From: Streptomyces olindensis | GTDB lineage: Bacteria; Actinomycetota; Actinomycetes; Streptomycetales; Streptomycetaceae | NCBI GenBank assembly: GCA_000696115.1 | Contig: JJOH01000036.1 | Location: forward strand, 1-47,792 | DNA: 47,792 bases | Direction: 5' to 3' | Part shown: positions 24,825 to 33,345 of the stretch, piece by piece | Layout: each line of letters opens with the position of its first letter | Numbering within the stretch: the stretch's first letter is position 1 | Notes under the pieces: model-generated | Database searches by the model: none | Seen by the model: only the letters and a program-made list of their open reading frames with translations | What the model was told of the DNA's origin: nothing | Made by a program: the position numbers and the translations under genes

Positions 24825-26450
24825 CTACCGGTTCGGGGGCGGGCCGTCGATCGGGCGGCCCAGCACCCCGGGTCGGCGCTGCCAGGGCAGCGGGCCGGCG
24901 GGTGGCCGGTAAGCGACGCCCAGGGCGTCGAGCCGCCGGTAGTGGGCGGCCATACGGCGCTCGAAGCCGGCGAAGTCCCGTTCCGCCGGAGCGGGCAGGG
25001 CGCTCCAGGCGACCTCGGCGAAGGCGGCGAGCCGGGGGAACGCCTGGTAGTCCACGCGCGCCTGGTCCTCCATCACCTCGGTCCACAGGTTGGCCTGGGT
25101 GCCCAGCACGTGCCGGGCCTCCTCGGGCGTCAACTCCGGGGGAACTGGCTCGAACCGGTAGACGTCCTCCAGGGTGCGCACCCACCCGATCGGTACCGGC
25201 TCGTCGGGGCCCGGCGCCTGACGGTGGTCCAGGTACACCTGCTGCTCGGGGCACATGACGACGTCGTGGCCGGCCCGGGCGGCGGCGATGCCCCCGGCGT
25301 AGCCGCGCCAGGAGGACACGGCCGCCCCCTCGGCCAGGCCGCCCTCGAGGATCTCGTCCCAGCCGATGAGCCGGCGCCCGCGCGCGGTGAGCCACGTGTC
25401 GAAGTGCCCGATGAACCAGGACTGGAGCTCGTCCTCGTCCGCGAGCCCGAGTTCCCGGATGCGTTCCTGGGCGGTCGCCGACCGCCGCCACTGGTCCTTG
25501 GGGCATTCGTCGCCGCCGACGTGGACGAACTCCGAGGGGAACAGCTCCAGCACTTCCTCGAAGACGCCCTCGTAGAAGCGCAGGGTGTTGTCAGTGGGGG
25601 CGAGTACGTTCGGGTTGATTCCCCAGGTGTCCCAGACGGAGAGGGCGGTGGTGTCGATGACGTCGGTGTTGCCGAGTTCCGGGTACGCGGCGATGGCGGC
25701 CTGCGAGTGTCCCGGCACGTCGATTTCGGGGACAACGGTGATATGCCGCTCGGCGGCGTAGGCGACGATCTCGCGGATGTCGTCCTGGGTGTAGTAGCCC
25801 CCGTGCGGCTTCTCCTCCCACAAGGGGGAGGCGCGGTGGCCGGTTTTGGTCCGGGCGCGCCAGGAGCCGATCTCGGTCAGCCGCGGATGCCGCTCGATCT
25901 CGATGCGCCAGCCCTGGTCGTCCGTCAGATGGAAGTGGAAGACGTTGAGTTTGTGCGCCGCCATCAGATCGAGGTAGCGCAGGACGCCTTCCTTGGGCGT
26001 GAAGTGCCGGGCGACGTCGAGCATGAGACCGCGCCAGGGGAAGCGGGGCCCGTCCTCGATCGTGAGGTGGGGCACGGCCCAGACCCGGTCGCTGACGAGC
26101 GGGGCCCTGCGGTACGCGTCGGGGCCGAGGAGCTGGCGCAGCGTCTGGGCGCCCCAGAAGGCACCGGCCGGGCCGCCGCCCTCGATGAGGACGCCGTCAC
26201 GGTCGCTGACGAGGCGGTACTCCTCGGCGCCGAGCCCCGCGTCGAGTCGGAGCCGGACGCCGTCGCCGCCCGCGTCGTCGGGTTCCCGCCCTTCGCGCAA
26301 GGGCAGGCCGGTGGCATCGCGCAGGACGGTGCGCAGCCAGTGGCCGACGCCCTCCGTGCCGGTGCCGGCGTGGAGCCGGGAGTGGGCCGTCAGCCGTAGT
26401 TCCCCCTCACCGGCGACGACACTGCGGGGAGCCGGGATCAGTTCAGTCAC
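24825..26450 (-). CDS. GH20 beta-N-acetylhexosaminidase, cytoplasmic
   Basis: A 541-residue glycoside hydrolase of family 20, which removes terminal GlcNAc (or GalNAc) from chito-oligosaccharides by substrate-assisted catalysis. The catalytic pair Asp314-Glu315 lies in HVGGDECPK, and the conserved GLMLDVARHF, HLTDDQGWRIEI and EIDVPGHSQA segments form the barrel. The N-terminal GH20b domain is present. There is no signal peptide, unlike the secreted S. plicatus enzyme, so it acts inside the cell. It follows the sugar ABC permease by 1 bp and is probably the last gene of that operon, splitting the imported sugar. The GTG at 26450 starts the protein as MTELIPAPRS. Confidence 0.93.
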   Translation of the reverse strand: MTELIPAPRSVVAGEGELRLTAHSRLHAGTGTEGVGHWLRTVLRDATGLPLREGREPDDAGGDGVRLRLDAGLGAEEYRLVSDRDGVLIEGGGPAGAFWGAQTLRQLLGPDAYRRAPLVSDRVWAVPHLTIEDGPRFPWRGLMLDVARHFTPKEGVLRYLDLMAAHKLNVFHFHLTDDQGWRIEIERHPRLTEIGSWRARTKTGHRASPLWEEKPHGGYYTQDDIREIVAYAAERHITVVPEIDVPGHSQAAIAAYPELGNTDVIDTTALSVWDTWGINPNVLAPTDNTLRFYEGVFEEVLELFPSEFVHVGGDECPKDQWRRSATAQERIRELGLADEDELQSWFIGHFDTWLTARGRRLIGWDEILEGGLAEGAAVSSWRGYAGGIAAARAGHDVVMCPEQQVYLDHRQAPGPDEPVPIGWVRTLEDVYRFEPVPPELTPEEARHVLGTQANLWTEVMEDQARVDYQAFPRLAAFAEVAWSALPAPAERDFAGFERRMAAHYRRLDALGVAYRPPAGPLPWQRRPGVLGRPIDGPPPNR

Positions 26451-26451
26451 G

Positions 26452-27297
26452 TCAGTCCTTTACCGCCCCGCCCAGCCCCGACACCAGCCGTCGCTGCACG
26501 AGCACGAAGAAGATCAGCACCGGAATCGTCATCACCGTGGACGCCGCCATGACGCCGCCCCAGTCCGGGTCGTCGGGCTTGTAGAAGACCAGCAACGCCA
26601 TCGGGAGCGTCGACTGGGAGGTGTCGCTGATGATGAACGACTTGGCGAACAGGAAGTCGTTCCAGGCGGAGATGAAGGAAAACACGCTGGTGGCCACGAG
26701 ACCCGGCAGGACGAGCGGGAAAAGGATCTGCCAGAGGAATCGCGCCCGGCTCGCCCCGTCGATGTACGCGGCCTCCTCCAGCGCCTCGGGAACGGCTTTC
26801 ACGAACCCCCGCAGCATCCAGATCGCGAAGGGCAGCGAGAAGGCGATGTGGGGCAGGATCAGCGAGCCCAGCGTGTTCAGCTGACCGGCGTCCCGCATGA
26901 GGAAGAAGAGGGGGATCGTGAGGGCTTCCACGGGCACCATCTGGGCCACCAGAAACATGATCAGCAAGGTGGTCCGGAGGCGGAAGCGGAATCGTGTCAC
27001 GGCGGTCGCGGCGAGAAACGCGATCAGTGCGGAGGCGATCACGACACAGCCCGCGACGATGAGGCTGTTGAGGAAGTAACGGCCGAATTCCTGCTGCCCG
27101 AAGACGCGTCGGAAGGAATCCAGGGAGGGCGCGAGAGTCCACGGCCGGGGCTCGCTGGACTCGATCTCCCCGGCCGGTTTGAAGGCACTCAGCACCATCC
27201 AGTAGAGAGGGAAGGCGACGACGAGCGCGATCAGCAGGGCGGAGGCCTCGGCGGCCAGCCGGCCCGGGCGGCGGACACGGGCGCGCAGCGGATTCAC
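26452..27297 (-). CDS. Sugar ABC transporter permease, MalG/CUT1 type
   Basis: A 281-residue permease with six membrane spans and the EAA loop EALEEAAYIDGASRARFLWQ, the CUT1 signature that contacts the shared ATPase MsiK in Streptomyces. The start GTG at 27297 overlaps the stop of the first permease as GTGA. The C-terminal end (MALLVFYKP, LVSGLGGAVKD) is typical of the MalG half. No ATPase gene is present in the operon, in line with the habit of sugar importers in this genus to share one ATPase. Confidence 0.93.
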   Translation of the reverse strand: MNPLRARVRRPGRLAAEASALLIALVVAFPLYWMVLSAFKPAGEIESSEPRPWTLAPSLDSFRRVFGQQEFGRYFLNSLIVAGCVVIASALIAFLAATAVTRFRFRLRTTLLIMFLVAQMVPVEALTIPLFFLMRDAGQLNTLGSLILPHIAFSLPFAIWMLRGFVKAVPEALEEAAYIDGASRARFLWQILFPLVLPGLVATSVFSFISAWNDFLFAKSFIISDTSQSTLPMALLVFYKPDDPDWGGVMAASTVMTIPVLIFFVLVQRRLVSGLGGAVKD

Positions 27298-28577
27298 AGT
27301 TCCTCCCCTTGCCGGCGCAGCAGCCGCAGGTACACCAGCGTGACGGCGAGCAGGATCAGCAGCATCACGACGCCGATCGCCGAGCCGAGGCCGTACTGCG
27401 AGGACGCGAAGGCCTGTTGGTAGGCGTAGACGTTCAGGACCAGGTTCTGGCCGGCGATGCCGCCGCCGTTCGTCATGACGTAGATCTGCGTGAAGACCTT
27501 GAAGTCCCAGATGACCGACTGGATGGTGACGACGACGAGGATCGGCCGCAGCATCGGGGCGAGGACGGAACGCCAGATCCGCCACTGCGAGGCGCCGTCG
27601 AGGGAGGCGGCCTCCAGCACTTCGGTGGGTACGGCGCGAATGCCGGCGTACACGGTCACCATCACGAACGGGAAGGAGCACCAGACCACTTCCAGCAGGA
27701 CGAGGAGGAAGGCGCTGAGCCGGCCGTACGTCCACGAGTGGTCGCCGAGGCCCAGCACCCGGTTGACCGGGCCGAAGTCCGGGTCGAAGAGGAAGAGCCA
27801 CACCGTGGAGCCGGTCACGGCCGGGGTCGCCCACGCGCCGAGCGCGGCGAGCATCAGCGCGAGCCGCGGCACGGCCCGCACGCGCGTGAGCAGCACGGCC
27901 AGGGCGCAGCCGACCGCCAGCGTGGAGACGACGCAGGCCACCGCGAACAGCACGGTGGCGAGCAGCACCTGCCAGAACTGCGGGTCCCCGAACAGCTCGG
28001 TGTAGTTCCCGAACCCCTCGAAGGTGGCCGGCTCCCCGCCGCTCACCTGTGCCTGCGTGTACTGGAAGAAGGAGATCAGCCCGAGCTGGTAGATCGGGTG
28101 GACGAGCAGCCCCCCGAGCACGACGAGCGCGGGCGCGAGGTACAGCCAGGGCGTCCACCCCCCGGACACGAGCGGCGAGACACCGACCGGACCCCGGCGC
28201 CCCCCACGGCCCCCTCCGCCCGGCGACGGCACCGCCGACGCGGGCCCGAGAGCGGCGGGATCCGGAGAGCGGCCCGGGGGTGGCCCGACCGGCGGCCGCA
28301 CGGCCGATACGCGGGACTCGCCGGGCCGCGCGGAGGCGCTGGGCTCGGAGGGCCCGTCCGCGGCGGGATCCGCAGAACGACCCGCCACGGCCGTAGCGAC
28401 CCCGGCCGCGGCGGATCCGCCCCTAGCGTCCCCGGCCGCGGCGGATCCGCCCGCAGCGGCCCCAGCCGCCCCGCTCGGCCTCGCGTCACACCCCGCCGGA
28501 TCCACGTCAGGCCCCGCTGGGTCCGCGCCGACCGCCTCGGCCGCCGCCGACTCCCTGCTGTCGTTCACCCCGCTCAC
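27294..28577 (-). CDS. Sugar ABC transporter permease, MalF/CUT1 type, with long N-terminal extension
   Basis: A permease whose membrane part (WTPWLYLAPALVVLGGLL onward, about 290 residues) is a normal CUT1 MalF-like subunit with EAA loop TEVLEAASLDGASQWRIWRS. Before it lie about 135 Ala/Gly/Pro-rich residues. The GTG at 28577 shares GTGA with the stop of the binding protein, giving 427 residues. An alternative GTG at 28169 would give the usual length but has no ribosome site, so the long form is favoured by gene overlap. The extension has no recognisable domain and would lie in the cytoplasm. Confidence 0.88.
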   Translation of the reverse strand: MSGVNDSRESAAAEAVGADPAGPDVDPAGCDARPSGAAGAAAGGSAAAGDARGGSAAAGVATAVAGRSADPAADGPSEPSASARPGESRVSAVRPPVGPPPGRSPDPAALGPASAVPSPGGGGRGGRRGPVGVSPLVSGGWTPWLYLAPALVVLGGLLVHPIYQLGLISFFQYTQAQVSGGEPATFEGFGNYTELFGDPQFWQVLLATVLFAVACVVSTLAVGCALAVLLTRVRAVPRLALMLAALGAWATPAVTGSTVWLFLFDPDFGPVNRVLGLGDHSWTYGRLSAFLLVLLEVVWCSFPFVMVTVYAGIRAVPTEVLEAASLDGASQWRIWRSVLAPMLRPILVVVTIQSVIWDFKVFTQIYVMTNGGGIAGQNLVLNVYAYQQAFASSQYGLGSAIGVVMLLILLAVTLVYLRLLRRQGEEL

Positions 28578-29872
28578 CCCGCGGAGCCGAACGCCGTGTT
28601 CATCTTCTTCGCGGCGTCCTCGGAGGCCCGGGCGACGTTCTTCTTGCCGCTGATGATCTCCTGGAACATGGTCGGCAGGACGAGCTGGGAGTCGATCTGG
28701 GCCCAGGCGGGGGACGCGGGGACGAACTTGGTGCCGGCCGAGAGGGTCTGGACGAAGGGCTTCACGAACGGCTCCTCCTGCGCGACCTGCCGGCGGACGT
28801 CCGTGAAGGTCGGCAGGAAGCCCATCGCGTCGAAGAGTTCGGCCTGGGTCTTCTTCGAGGCGAGCTGTTCCATCAGCCGCACCGCGAGCGTGCGGTGGGA
28901 CGTGCTCTTCAGGACGCCGATGTTGTTGCCGCCGGCGAAGGCCGGTGCGATCGAGCCGGGCTTCACCCCCGGCAGCGGGACGACGGCGTACTTGCCCTTG
29001 ACCTTCCCGGCCTCGACGGCGGTGTGGCTGAAGTCGCCGCCGATCGCCATGCCCGCCTTGCCCGCGGCGAACGCGGAGATCGTGTCGTTGCCGCCCATGC
29101 CCGCGCACTTGGCGGCCGGGCAGTTGTCGTCACCGAAGAGGGAGGTGTACGCCTCGATGCCCTTGCGGGCCTTCGGGCTGTCGATGCCGGAGGCGTAGGA
29201 GCCGCCCTTGCCGCTCGCGAGTTCACCGCCGTTGGCCCACACGAACGGCATCGCGCCGTAGGTGTAGGCCCCGCCGACGACCAGGCCGTACAGCTCGGGC
29301 TTCGCCGCGCGGATCTCGCGGGCGGTGGAGGCGAGTTCGGCCATCGTCCTCGGGACGGACAGTCCGAGCTCCTCGAACACGTCCGTGCGGTAGTACAGCG
29401 CGCGGACGCCCACGTAGAACGGCGCGCCGTAGACCTTGCCGTCCACCGTCACCGACTGTCTGGCCGTCGGGTCGGTGTCCTTCGCCTCGCTCCAGTCGCC
29501 GAACTCCTTCGTGACGTCGAGGAGTCCGCCGTCCTTCACATAGCCGGCCGTGTCGGTGTTGCCGTACTCCATGACGTCGGGCGCGGAGGCGGGGTCGTTG
29601 AAGGCGGCCTTGACGCGCTGGGCGCGGGTTTCGACGGGGATGTACTCGACGCTGACCTCGGTGCCCTGGTGGGCCTTCTCGAAGTCGGCGACGACCGAGT
29701 CGACGACCTTCTCCTTGGGGGTGTTGCCGACCTCCTGGAAGAGCCACACGCGCAGCGTGCCGGTCTTCTCGTCCTTGTCGGAGGAGGTGTTGCCGGAGGT
29801 CTGGGGGGCGCAGGAGGTGGCCAGGAGGGCGGCGAGCGCGCTGAGGCCGGCGAGACGGACGGACAGCTTCAT
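28574..29872 (-). CDS. Sugar-binding lipoprotein of a CUT1 ABC importer
   Basis: A 432-residue extracellular solute-binding protein of family 1. The signal peptide ends with lipobox LATSC (Cys21). The mature part has the family's KVVDSVVADFEKAHQGTEV start, APDVMEYGNTDTAGYV, and VYGAPFYVGVRALYYRTD strands that line the sugar site. The ATG at 29872 is preceded by GGAGG at good distance. It is the first gene of the operon binding protein, two permeases, GH20. A DasR-like operator overlaps its promoter, so the likely ligand is a chito-oligosaccharide such as N,N'-diacetylchitobiose. Confidence 0.92.
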   Translation of the reverse strand: MKLSVRLAGLSALAALLATSCAPQTSGNTSSDKDEKTGTLRVWLFQEVGNTPKEKVVDSVVADFEKAHQGTEVSVEYIPVETRAQRVKAAFNDPASAPDVMEYGNTDTAGYVKDGGLLDVTKEFGDWSEAKDTDPTARQSVTVDGKVYGAPFYVGVRALYYRTDVFEELGLSVPRTMAELASTAREIRAAKPELYGLVVGGAYTYGAMPFVWANGGELASGKGGSYASGIDSPKARKGIEAYTSLFGDDNCPAAKCAGMGGNDTISAFAAGKAGMAIGGDFSHTAVEAGKVKGKYAVVPLPGVKPGSIAPAFAGGNNIGVLKSTSHRTLAVRLMEQLASKKTQAELFDAMGFLPTFTDVRRQVAQEEPFVKPFVQTLSAGTKFVPASPAWAQIDSQLVLPTMFQEIISGKKNVARASEDAAKKMNTAFGSAG

Positions 29873-29938
29873 GGAGTGCTCCTCCGAGAGGGTGTTGCAG
29901 CATGCGCAATGAAGGTTTCGCTGTGCACAACACATCGG

Positions 29939-29968
29939 AGGCTAGGGACTGCATGAACACGCCCACAA
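29939..29968 (-). promoter_or_regulatory. Probable promoter of the sugar ABC/GH20 operon
   Basis: On the minus strand, a -35 TTGTGG (29963-29968) and a -10 TAGCCT (29939-29944) are 18 bp apart, which fits the main vegetative sigma factor. The predicted start leaves about 60 nt of leader before the ATG at 29872. Confidence 0.5.
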
Positions 29969-29983
29969 GAGGTCTCAACCACT
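29968..29983. promoter_or_regulatory. DasR-responsive element (dre)-like operator
   Basis: AGAGGTCTCAACCACT (minus strand AGTGGTTGAGACCTCT) matches the dre consensus ACTGGTCTAGACCACT, allowing G or C at the second base, at 13 of 16 positions, including GGT and ACC around the AGAC core. It abuts the -35 box, a place from which DasR would repress until glucosamine-6-phosphate or a related signal appears. Confidence 0.6.
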
Positions 29984-30026
29984 CTGTGACCGGCAGACGC
30001 ACCCCGTGCAACGCCCGGACAGCACA

Positions 30027-30065
30027 AAAGCCTCCAGGGCGCGCAAAACGCACCCTGGAGGCTTT
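30027..30065 (-). terminator. Rho-independent terminator after the DUF3039 gene
   Basis: Arms AAAGCCTCCAGGG and its exact complement (13 bp) flank a 13-nt loop; on the minus strand the stem is followed by TTTTG. It lies 18 bp past the stop codon. Confidence 0.85.
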
Positions 30066-30083
30066 ACGCCACGCGGACCGGGC

Positions 30084-30365
30084 CTACTGGTCGCCCTTGC
30101 CCTTGTCGTCGCCGCCGGAGCCCATGGACTCGTAGATCTCCTTGCACATGGGACACACGGGGTACTTCTTCGGGTCGCGGCCCGGCACCCAGACCTTGCC
30201 GCACAGCGCCACGACGGGGGTGCCGTCGAGGGCGCTCGCCATGATCTTGTCCTTCTGGACGTAGTGGGCGAAGCGCTCGTGGTCACCGTCACCGTGGGAG
30301 GTCTGCGGCGTCGGCTCTACGAGGGTCCCCGTACCAGTCCCGCGCTCGGGCTCGAGAGTGCTCAT
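30084..30365 (-). CDS. DUF3039 small Cys-containing protein
   Basis: A 93-residue soluble protein with the DUF3039 core: HERFAHYVQKDKIMASALDGTPV, then VALCGKVWVPGRDPKKYPV and CPMCKEIYE. Cys55, Cys71 and Cys74, with His34 as a possible fourth ligand, would make a zinc site. The family is widespread in actinobacteria and often sits by murA, but I know of no function. The ATG at 30365 is the only reasonable start. It ends at the terminator at 30027-30065 and begins 29 bp from the YqgE gene's stop, so the two genes may form one transcript. Confidence 0.85.
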   Translation of the reverse strand: MSTLEPERGTGTGTLVEPTPQTSHGDGDHERFAHYVQKDKIMASALDGTPVVALCGKVWVPGRDPKKYPVCPMCKEIYESMGSGGDDKGKGDQ

Positions 30366-30394
30366 AGGCCCAAGGGTACTGAAGGTCACAGACA

Positions 30395-30976
30395 TCAGTT
30401 GAGCGAAGGGTCGTCGGGGTACGTCGCCACCATCGCCAGCTCGTTGCGCTGGCGGCGCAGGACCTCGCGCCAGAGCCGCTCCGGGGACGGGGAGGACACG
30501 TCGCCGGGCTCGGACTCGACGACGTACCACGCGCCGTCGACCAGCTCGTCCTCCAGCTGGCCCGGGCCCCAGCCGGCGTACCCGGCGAAGATCCGCAGGG
30601 AGCCGAGGGCGGAGGCCAGCAGCTCCGGCGGGGCCTCCAGGTCGACCAGCCCGATCGCGCCGTGCACCCGGCGCCAGCCCAGCGGCGCCGCCTCCCCGCT
30701 CGCACCGCCGGGGACGACGGCGACCCCGAGGGCCGAGTCCAGCGACACCGGGCCGCCCTGGAAGACCACACCGGGCTCGACGGCGAGATCCCCCCAGCCC
30801 TCCAGGATGTCGCCCACGTCCACCGGGGTGGGGCGGTTGAGGACGACGCCGAGGGAGCCCTCCTCGTCGTGGTCGAGGAGGAGCACCACCGCACGGTCGA
30901 AGTTGGGGTCCGCCAGGGCGGGCGTGGCCACGAGCAACCGCCCTGTGAGCGAGGACACCTCGGTCATGCCAGACAT
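30395..30976 (-). CDS. YqgE/AlgH family protein
   Basis: A 193-residue protein of the YqgE/AlgH (DUF179) family. Conserved parts are LTGRLLVATPALADPNFDRAV, GSLGVVLNRP, VFQGGPV and GYAGWGPGQLEDEL. The family is near universal but its biochemical role is unsettled; AlgH affects alginate synthesis in Pseudomonas. Starts at ATG 30976 or, nine bases later, ATG 30967 are both possible; neither has a strong ribosome site. It is divergent from murA, with 244 bp between the starts. Confidence 0.92.
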   Translation of the reverse strand: MSGMTEVSSLTGRLLVATPALADPNFDRAVVLLLDHDEEGSLGVVLNRPTPVDVGDILEGWGDLAVEPGVVFQGGPVSLDSALGVAVVPGGASGEAAPLGWRRVHGAIGLVDLEAPPELLASALGSLRIFAGYAGWGPGQLEDELVDGAWYVVESEPGDVSSPSPERLWREVLRRQRNELAMVATYPDDPSLN

Positions 30977-31220
30977 GATCCCGCATCTTCCCTTTCCGTG
31001 GGGAGCAATGCGGGCGACCGGAGTGCGTGCAGCTCAGGGGCGCACCGATGCGTCTCACGCGCACGGGTGTGACCGTGACCCCATGTGCCCGGCACGGAAC
31101 GGTTCGTGTTGTGACAGAGCTATGACGTGGCTGGGTCTGACTCAGGCTTACAGAAGGGGGGTGGAGGGCGATTACCCTTTCCCTCCTGGCCCCTGCCCGA
31201 CTCCACGGAACGCGAGATTC

Positions 31221-32561
31221 ATGACCGTCAACGACGATGTCCTGCTTGTCCACGGCGGAACCCCGCTGGAGGGCGAGATCCGTGTCCGCGGTGCGAAGAA
31301 CCTCGTACCGAAGGCCATGGTGGCGGCGCTGCTGGGCAGCGCTCCGAGCCGGCTGCGCAATGTTCCGGACATCCGCGACGTTCGGGTCGTACGGGGTCTG
31401 CTGCAGCTGCACGGTGTGACGGTCCGTCCGGGTGACGAGCCCGGCGAACTGGTGATGGATCCGACGCGCGTGGAGAGCGCGAACGTCGCCGACATCGATG
31501 CCCACGCGGGTTCGAGCCGTATCCCGATCCTGTTCTGCGGCCCGCTGCTGCACCGTCTCGGCCACGCGTTCATCCCCGGTCTCGGCGGCTGCGACATCGG
31601 CGGCCGGCCCATCGACTTCCACTTCGAGGTGCTGCGGCAGTTCGGCGCGAAGATCGAGAAGCGGGCGGACGGCCAGTACCTGGAGGCTCCGCGGCGGCTG
31701 CGCGGCACGAAGATCCGGCTGCCGTACCCGTCCGTCGGCGCGACCGAGCAGGTGCTGCTGACGGCCGTCCTCGCCGAGGGCGTCACGGAGCTGTCCAACG
31801 CGGCCGTCGAGCCGGAGATCGAGGACCTCATCTGCGTGCTGCAGAAGATGGGCGCGATCATCGCGATGGACACCGACCGGACGATCCGCATCACCGGTGT
31901 GGACAAGCTCGGCGGCTACACCCACCGGGCCCTGCCGGACCGGCTGGAGGCCGCGTCCTGGGCGTCGGCGGCGCTGGCGACCGAGGGCAACATATACGTC
32001 CGCGGCGCGCAGCAGCGCTCGATGATGACGTTCCTGAACACCTACCGGAAGGTGGGCGGTGCCTTCGAGATCGACGACGAGGGCATCCGCTTCTGGCACC
32101 CGGGCGGCCAGCTGAAGTCCATCGCGCTGGAGACGGACGTCCACCCCGGTTTCCAGACCGACTGGCAGCAGCCGCTGGTGGTGGCCCTGACGCAGGCCAC
32201 GGGCCTGTCCATCATCCACGAGACGGTCTACGAGTCCCGCCTCGGCTTCACGTCCGCGCTGAACCAGATGGGCGCGCACATCCAGCTCTACCGCGAGTGC
32301 CTGGGCGGCTCCGACTGCCGCTTCGGGCAGCGCAACTTCCTGCACTCGGCGGTCGTCTCCGGCCCCACCAAGCTCCAGGGCGCCGATCTGGTCATCCCCG
32401 ACCTCCGGGGCGGCTTCTCGTACCTCATCGCGGCCCTGGCGGCCCAGGGCACGTCCCGGGTCCACGGCATCGGTCTCATCAACCGCGGCTACGAGAACTT
32501 CATGGAGAAGCTCGTCGAGCTGGGCGCGAAGGTCGAGCTGCCGGGCAAGGCGCTCGGGTAG
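31221..32561 (+). CDS. murA: UDP-N-acetylglucosamine 1-carboxyvinyltransferase
   Basis: A 446-residue enzyme making UDP-GlcNAc-enolpyruvate, the first committed step of peptidoglycan synthesis in the cytoplasm. The active-site loop is GLGGCDIGGRPIDFH, with the catalytic and fosfomycin-target Cys at residue 124. The substrate-binding start GGTPLEGEIRVRGAKNLVPKAM and the second-domain repeat GADLVIPDLRGGFSYLIAALAAQG are intact. The ATG at 31221 gives the family length. A perfect 19-bp hairpin follows. Streptomyces genomes usually carry a second, more distant murA-like gene elsewhere. Confidence 0.96.
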   Translation: MTVNDDVLLVHGGTPLEGEIRVRGAKNLVPKAMVAALLGSAPSRLRNVPDIRDVRVVRGLLQLHGVTVRPGDEPGELVMDPTRVESANVADIDAHAGSSRIPILFCGPLLHRLGHAFIPGLGGCDIGGRPIDFHFEVLRQFGAKIEKRADGQYLEAPRRLRGTKIRLPYPSVGATEQVLLTAVLAEGVTELSNAAVEPEIEDLICVLQKMGAIIAMDTDRTIRITGVDKLGGYTHRALPDRLEAASWASAALATEGNIYVRGAQQRSMMTFLNTYRKVGGAFEIDDEGIRFWHPGGQLKSIALETDVHPGFQTDWQQPLVVALTQATGLSIIHETVYESRLGFTSALNQMGAHIQLYRECLGGSDCRFGQRNFLHSAVVSGPTKLQGADLVIPDLRGGFSYLIAALAAQGTSRVHGIGLINRGYENFMEKLVELGAKVELPGKALG

Positions 32562-32580
32562 TCCCGGCCGGACCGTGCAC

Positions 32581-32621
32581 GCCGAGGGGCGGCCACCTGA
32601 ACCAGGTGGCCGCCCCTCGGC
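32581..32621 (+). terminator. Strong hairpin terminator after murA
   Basis: Perfect 19-bp stem (left arm GCCGAGGGGCGGCCACCTG, 32581-32599) with a 3-nt AAC loop, 19 bp beyond the murA stop, followed by a short ATTTC. Confidence 0.9.
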
Positions 32622-32644
32622 ATTTCATGCGGCTCTCGGCGGCT

Positions 32645-32703
32645 CGCGCCCCGAAGGGGCGCGGGGAACTGCGCGACCAGCCACAGGCGGCCCGCAGTTG
32701 CCC
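32645..32703. repeat. Dispersed Streptomyces 3' repeat with two hairpins
   Basis: CGCGCCCC-GAA-GGGGCGCG (32645-32663) is followed by GGGAACTGCG ... CGCAGTTGCCC (32664-32703), which pair as a second hairpin. The string GCGGGGAACTGCGCGACCAG is one I recall from many 3' intergenic sites in Streptomyces. It sits just past the hupA stop, where it may act as that gene's terminator. Confidence 0.7.
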
Positions 32704-32724
32704 ACGGCGCACGCGATGGAACGC

Positions 32725-33006
32725 TTACTTGCCCTTGGCGGCTTCCTTGAGCTTCGAGCCCGCGGAGACCTTCACGCTGTAGCCGGCCGGGATCTGGATG
32801 GGCTCGCCGGTCTGCGGGTTGCGGGCGGTGCGAGCGGCACGGTGGGTGCGCTCGAAGGTCAGGAAGCCGGGGATGGTGACCTTCTCGTCGCCCTTGGAGA
32901 CGATGTCGCCGACGACGTCGGCGAACGCGGCCAGCACGGCGTCGGCGTCCTTGCGGGTCACCTCGGCGCGGTCGGCCAGCGCGGCCACCAGCTCACTGCG
33001 GTTCAT
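32725..33006 (-). CDS. hupA: HU-type nucleoid protein
   Basis: A 93-residue DNA-bending protein of the HU/IHF family. The start is MNRSELVAALADRAEVTRKDADAVL, the DNA-binding arm is RTARNPQTGEPIQIPAGYSV, and the end is KLKEAAKGK. There is no long lysine/alanine tail, so this is the short form (HupA, HS1 in S. coelicolor) and not the sporulation-linked HupS. The ribosome site GGGAG lies 8 nt before ATG 33006. The gene stands alone. Confidence 0.95.
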   Translation of the reverse strand: MNRSELVAALADRAEVTRKDADAVLAAFADVVGDIVSKGDEKVTIPGFLTFERTHRAARTARNPQTGEPIQIPAGYSVKVSAGSKLKEAAKGK

Positions 33007-33295
33007 GTTGTTACTCCCGTGTTCATCTTGCCGTTGAGGCGTCAGATCGAAGCCGATGCTGCCAGGGTCCTCCATGAGTCCCCGGACCCGGGTCCGTCGT
33101 CAGACCCTCGCGCCCAGGGACGCATCCTGCCTCTACCTGCGGCGGGAAAGCCAATCCGGCACCCGCAGGAGTCGTGGGAACACCCTTGGGGAGTCACACG
33201 AAAAGAGGGCCTGAGCCTGGCCGACACGATAGAGCCCCCTGCTGACCAGGGTTTCGCGACGCGCCGGTCCCCGGGCCGCCGTGGGGATGCTCACA
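33007..33295. other. Region upstream of hupA
   Basis: About 290 bp without a gene between the hupA start and the malic enzyme terminator. The hupA promoter must lie here; TATCGT on the minus strand (near 33228) is a possible -10 but I see no fitting -35. Confidence 0.4.
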
Positions 33296-33319
33296 GTCCG
33301 GGGGCGGCCGCCCCCGGAC
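33296..33319 (-). terminator. Palindrome after the malic enzyme gene
   Basis: A 24-bp perfect palindrome with half-site GTCCGGGGGCGG, 52 bp beyond the malic enzyme stop; probably its terminator. Confidence 0.6.
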
Positions 33320-33345
33320 CCTGGCGCCGCCTGTCCGGCCCGCTC

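Noticed and set aside
18292..29872. Secondary-metabolite gene cluster
   Set aside because: No polyketide, peptide synthetase, terpene or similar core enzyme; the genes are an oxidoreductase and a sugar importer.
31221..32561. Fosfomycin-resistant MurA
   Set aside because: The active-site loop keeps Cys124, so natural resistance by Cys-to-Asp change is not expected.
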